A stretch of DNA of 64,000 bases from Neodontobutis hainanensis (lineage: Eukaryota; Chordata; Actinopteri; Gobiiformes; Odontobutidae). The stretch is taken from contig JALDNG010000022.1 of NCBI GenBank assembly GCA_024349245.1, forward strand, positions 9,295,001 through 9,359,000. Direction: 5' to 3'. The position numbers and the translations under genes are program-made. Below the pieces are notes generated by a model that saw only the letters and a program-made list of their open reading frames with translations, ran no database searches and was not told where the DNA came from. Of this stretch, positions 61,642 to 64,000 are shown piece after piece; within the stretch, counting starts at the first letter, position 1, and every line of letters begins with the position of its first letter.

Positions 61642-61647
61642 TTTATT
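61642..61647 (-). terminator. obscurin poly(A) signal
   Basis: Forward TTTATT reads AATAAA on minus, 234 nt beyond the obscurin stop. The guk1 and obscurin transcripts would end about 100 bp apart, on opposite strands. Confidence 0.5.
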
Positions 61648-61880
61648 TAAGCTAAAAGCAAACCTTTTTTGTTAAAGTACTTGACTTATTTCTAAACTAT
61701 TGCTAAACTAACCTATTCCCTGATATGTTTCAACCAGCACAAACAAAATAAAGCGCACACAACTAAATCCTAAAGAACAAAGACAATTTGGCTTTAAGAC
61801 GCAATACATTTCAAACAGAAAAAGGCCACTTGTGAAAATCTGAGATGAGATACATCTGAGGACAATACACAGCTGTAGTC

Positions 61881-64000
61881 TTACTGAAAGAAAGGACCCT
61901 GAAGCTTGGTGCGAACCTGGTCTCGTTTTTCCTCCTTCTGACTGAGGTAAGCCTTCAGTTTGTCCGTGGAGAAACACACCTTAGAGTGCCTGCCTTTGTG
62001 TGGGCCACGGTGAGCGCGGAGCCACGGGTTCTGAAGACACTCGGCTGCAGTTGGTCTGGCCCTGCAAGAGTGAAGACCGCATATTTTTTTTCCATTTCTT
62101 TCTTCCATTTCTTGTGAGCACTTGAATGGAGATAAATTGTGTTATGTCTCTTGGGTGAAAAGATTCAAAACTCACCAGGACTTGTTATTCAAACTGCTTT
62201 TCATAAAGTTTAAAGCTCCCTCTGACAAACCAGGGTAACAGTGGCCAAACTGGATCTTTCCTTTCTTTATGTTTCTGTCCTGCTCCCAAGCGAGCTCTGC
62301 ATAAAACGGACTGTCAGCGCTCAACCTAAAGCAAAAGTAAAGAACTGTAATAACCACTTGGATGAACTGTCAATGCAACAAACTGTTCTCCTTAGCACTT
62401 ACATTATGAAGGACAGAACTCCAATCGCCCAGATGTCTGTCTCAGGCCCAACACCTTGACCTTCCAAGATTTCAGGAGCTTTAGGTAGAACGATATAAAC
62501 TGACAAGAAAACATACCATTAATTGGAAATATCATAAATGCTCATTTATATGTGTGTTCTGTGTGAAAAATGACATGAAAATGAAGAAAATGGACTTGGT
62601 ATTTGTTAGGTTATGGTGCTATGGTCAGCTGAGGAGGATACGGTTAGGTGTTATTTTCGTCCACCACTCCCTCTGTGTACCTTTGCCACGGCAGTCTGTT
62701 GAAGACCATGATAGTCAATCAGTTTAGTACATTAGAAGAGTCAATGTCAGCCTTTCAATGCATTATTAAGCCTTTCTGTCAGTGGGAGCTTTGTAGATAC
62801 CTTTGCTCTCTGACATGCCGTGGATGTGTTCGACGTGGACTGGCTGCCCAGGCGTAAAGGACTGAGCGGCACCAAAGTCCACAATCTTCAGATGGTCGCA
62901 GTCATCCACCATCATGTTGTCAGACTTCAGGTCCAGGTGAATGACTCTACGTCCGTGAAGGTAGTCCACTGCACTGAGAATCTGCACCAGCAGCTCAGCC
63001 ACATGCGACTCTGCGTACAGATCTCTGGAACACAACAGAGATGAATATTTACTCAACAAGTGCAGATAATAGTATGTTCCAATACCTGGCAGCCAGACTG
63101 TAGAGCAACTCTTTGCCAGGACAGAGCTCCTCCACCAACACCATATAGCTGGACGTCAGGAAGGCCATGTGTAACTGGACAAGGTGGTAGTGATGCAGTT
63201 TCCTCAGTAACTGGTATTCCCTCAAAACCAACAGTCTCTGCTCAACTTTATAAGGAGTGATCTTCGCAGCGAACACTTGACTAGTCTCGACATCTCTGCA
63301 AACGGTGAGTACGCTGAAACGACCCCTGAAAAAAACACGGGAAAAAAAGGCAGAATTTATTGATATAGCAGACTTTATACCACAGTCTGCTTCATATAGC
63401 ATACTTGGAAACCCCATTTACTGTAGCTTGTGATTGTTCCTTCCTACCTGTTGATTTCAGAGAGGAAATTGAAGTTTCTGTGTGTTATCTGTTGTCCTGC
63501 CACCTTTGACCCCAGTAAATCCGTACAGGTGAGGGGAATGTGAGTCTCTGTATGAATAATATATTCTTGCCTTTTAGTAGTGGGTTTATTCCAGTAAACA
63601 CATTTCATTTATTAAAACTCATTGTGCAATTAGAAAATCTATTGAATGTGAAAAGCTCACTTATGAAATTGTATTGTTGAGAATATTAACACACCTTCAT
63701 GATGAGTGGACATAACAATAGGAACTGAAGCTTCACTGAAAGCTCCTGCTCCTGCTTTTGAGACGCAGCCCACTCTGAACACATATGACGCTCCTCGGGG
63801 TAAATCCTTTACAGTGTAGCAGCTGTCCGTCACATCATCTGCGAGAACAGTCCACACCCCACCTGCACACAAGCACTACATTTCAGTTATAAGTGAAAGA
63901 GAAAGCAGCTTTGTCCTTTTATTCACCTATAACATTTTAGATTGTTCCCACCATGTGAACTCACCGTCGGTGCAGTACTGCACACAGTAAGTGAATGAGT
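61881..64000 (-). CDS. obscn: Obscurin, C-terminal part (last FN3 domain and second kinase), partial
   Basis: Obscurin is a giant sarcomeric scaffold linking myofibrils to the sarcoplasmic reticulum; the kinase-bearing isoforms end with a tandem of MLCK-like kinases. Exons on minus: 64000-63965 (runs off the window), 63862-63695, 63547-63448, 63325-63086, 63024-62801, 62478-62403, 62325-62176, 62061-61881. They encode 390 aa here. An FN3 end (TYCVQYCTDGGVWTVLADD...FRVGCVSKAGAG) is followed by a linker and then the kinase. NRGRFSVL replaces a classical Gly-loop. The VAIK-type Lys is in FAAKITPY, the catalytic loop is VIHLDLKSDNMM, DFG is in IVDFGAAQ, and APE is in KAPEILEGQG followed by ETDIWAIGVL. 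It ends TKLQGPFFQ. Gene order next to guk1 and the match to human obscurin kinase 2 favour obscn over SPEG. The teleost paralogue (a or b) is not determined. Confidence 0.88.

Noticed and set aside
1..64000. CRISPR arrays, bacterial operons, prophage or insertion sequences
   Set aside because: The sequence is vertebrate with spliced genes throughout; no direct-repeat spacer arrays or prokaryotic gene organisation were seen.
1..64000. tRNA, rRNA, snoRNA or microRNA genes
   Set aside because: Nothing convincing was recognised by eye (no clear A/B boxes with a cloverleaf, no strong hairpin of microRNA type). A tRNAscan or Infernal run would be needed to exclude them.

Overview
The window is vertebrate nuclear DNA, almost certainly from a teleost fish. 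It has short phase-consistent exons with GT-AG introns, AATAAA poly(A) signals, long (TG)n arrays and fish-type interspersed repeats. The proteins are close to, but not identical with, their mammalian orthologues as I recall them. I cannot name the species. All exon junctions were worked out by hand from splice consensus, reading phase and remembered family sequence, not from transcripts.

Layout from left to right. 1-5058 is gene-poor. 5059-8387 (minus) is timm44, the TIM23 import-motor anchor: 13 coding exons, 458 aa. 8767-14491 (minus) is hnrnpm, a three-RRM splicing regulator: 16 coding exons, 708 aa, including an 8-nt microexon and an intron with minor-spliceosome signals. Its 3' end lies just upstream of the timm44 promoter. 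15560-18731 (plus) is dmap1, divergent from hnrnpm across about 1.07 kb: 10 exons, 480 aa. About 17 kb without a recognisable gene follows (19.4-36 kb), holding repeats and stretches that look like candidate conserved non-coding elements.

36.06-56.96 kb (plus) is rnf220, a RING E3 ligase: one 5' non-coding exon plus 14 coding exons, 518 aa. A 12.9-kb intron in it carries a TIR-bounded DNA transposon, and a later intron also has minor-spliceosome signals. 57.4-61.5 kb (plus) is guk1, guanylate kinase: 7 constitutive exon joins giving 196 aa, plus an in-frame 120-bp candidate cassette exon. 61881-64000 (minus) is the 3' end of an obscurin gene (last FN3 plus C-terminal kinase), tail-to-tail with guk1.

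The genes are not a pathway. They are a mosaic of three syntenic blocks that, as I recall, are separate in human: TIMM44/HNRNPM (19p13), DMAP1/RNF220 (1p34) and GUK1/OBSCN (1q42). The human gene between DMAP1 and RNF220, ERI3, was not found here. The items most worth follow-up are the guk1 cassette exon, the hnrnpm microexon, the two U12-type introns, the transposon in rnf220 and the putative regulatory desert around rnf220.
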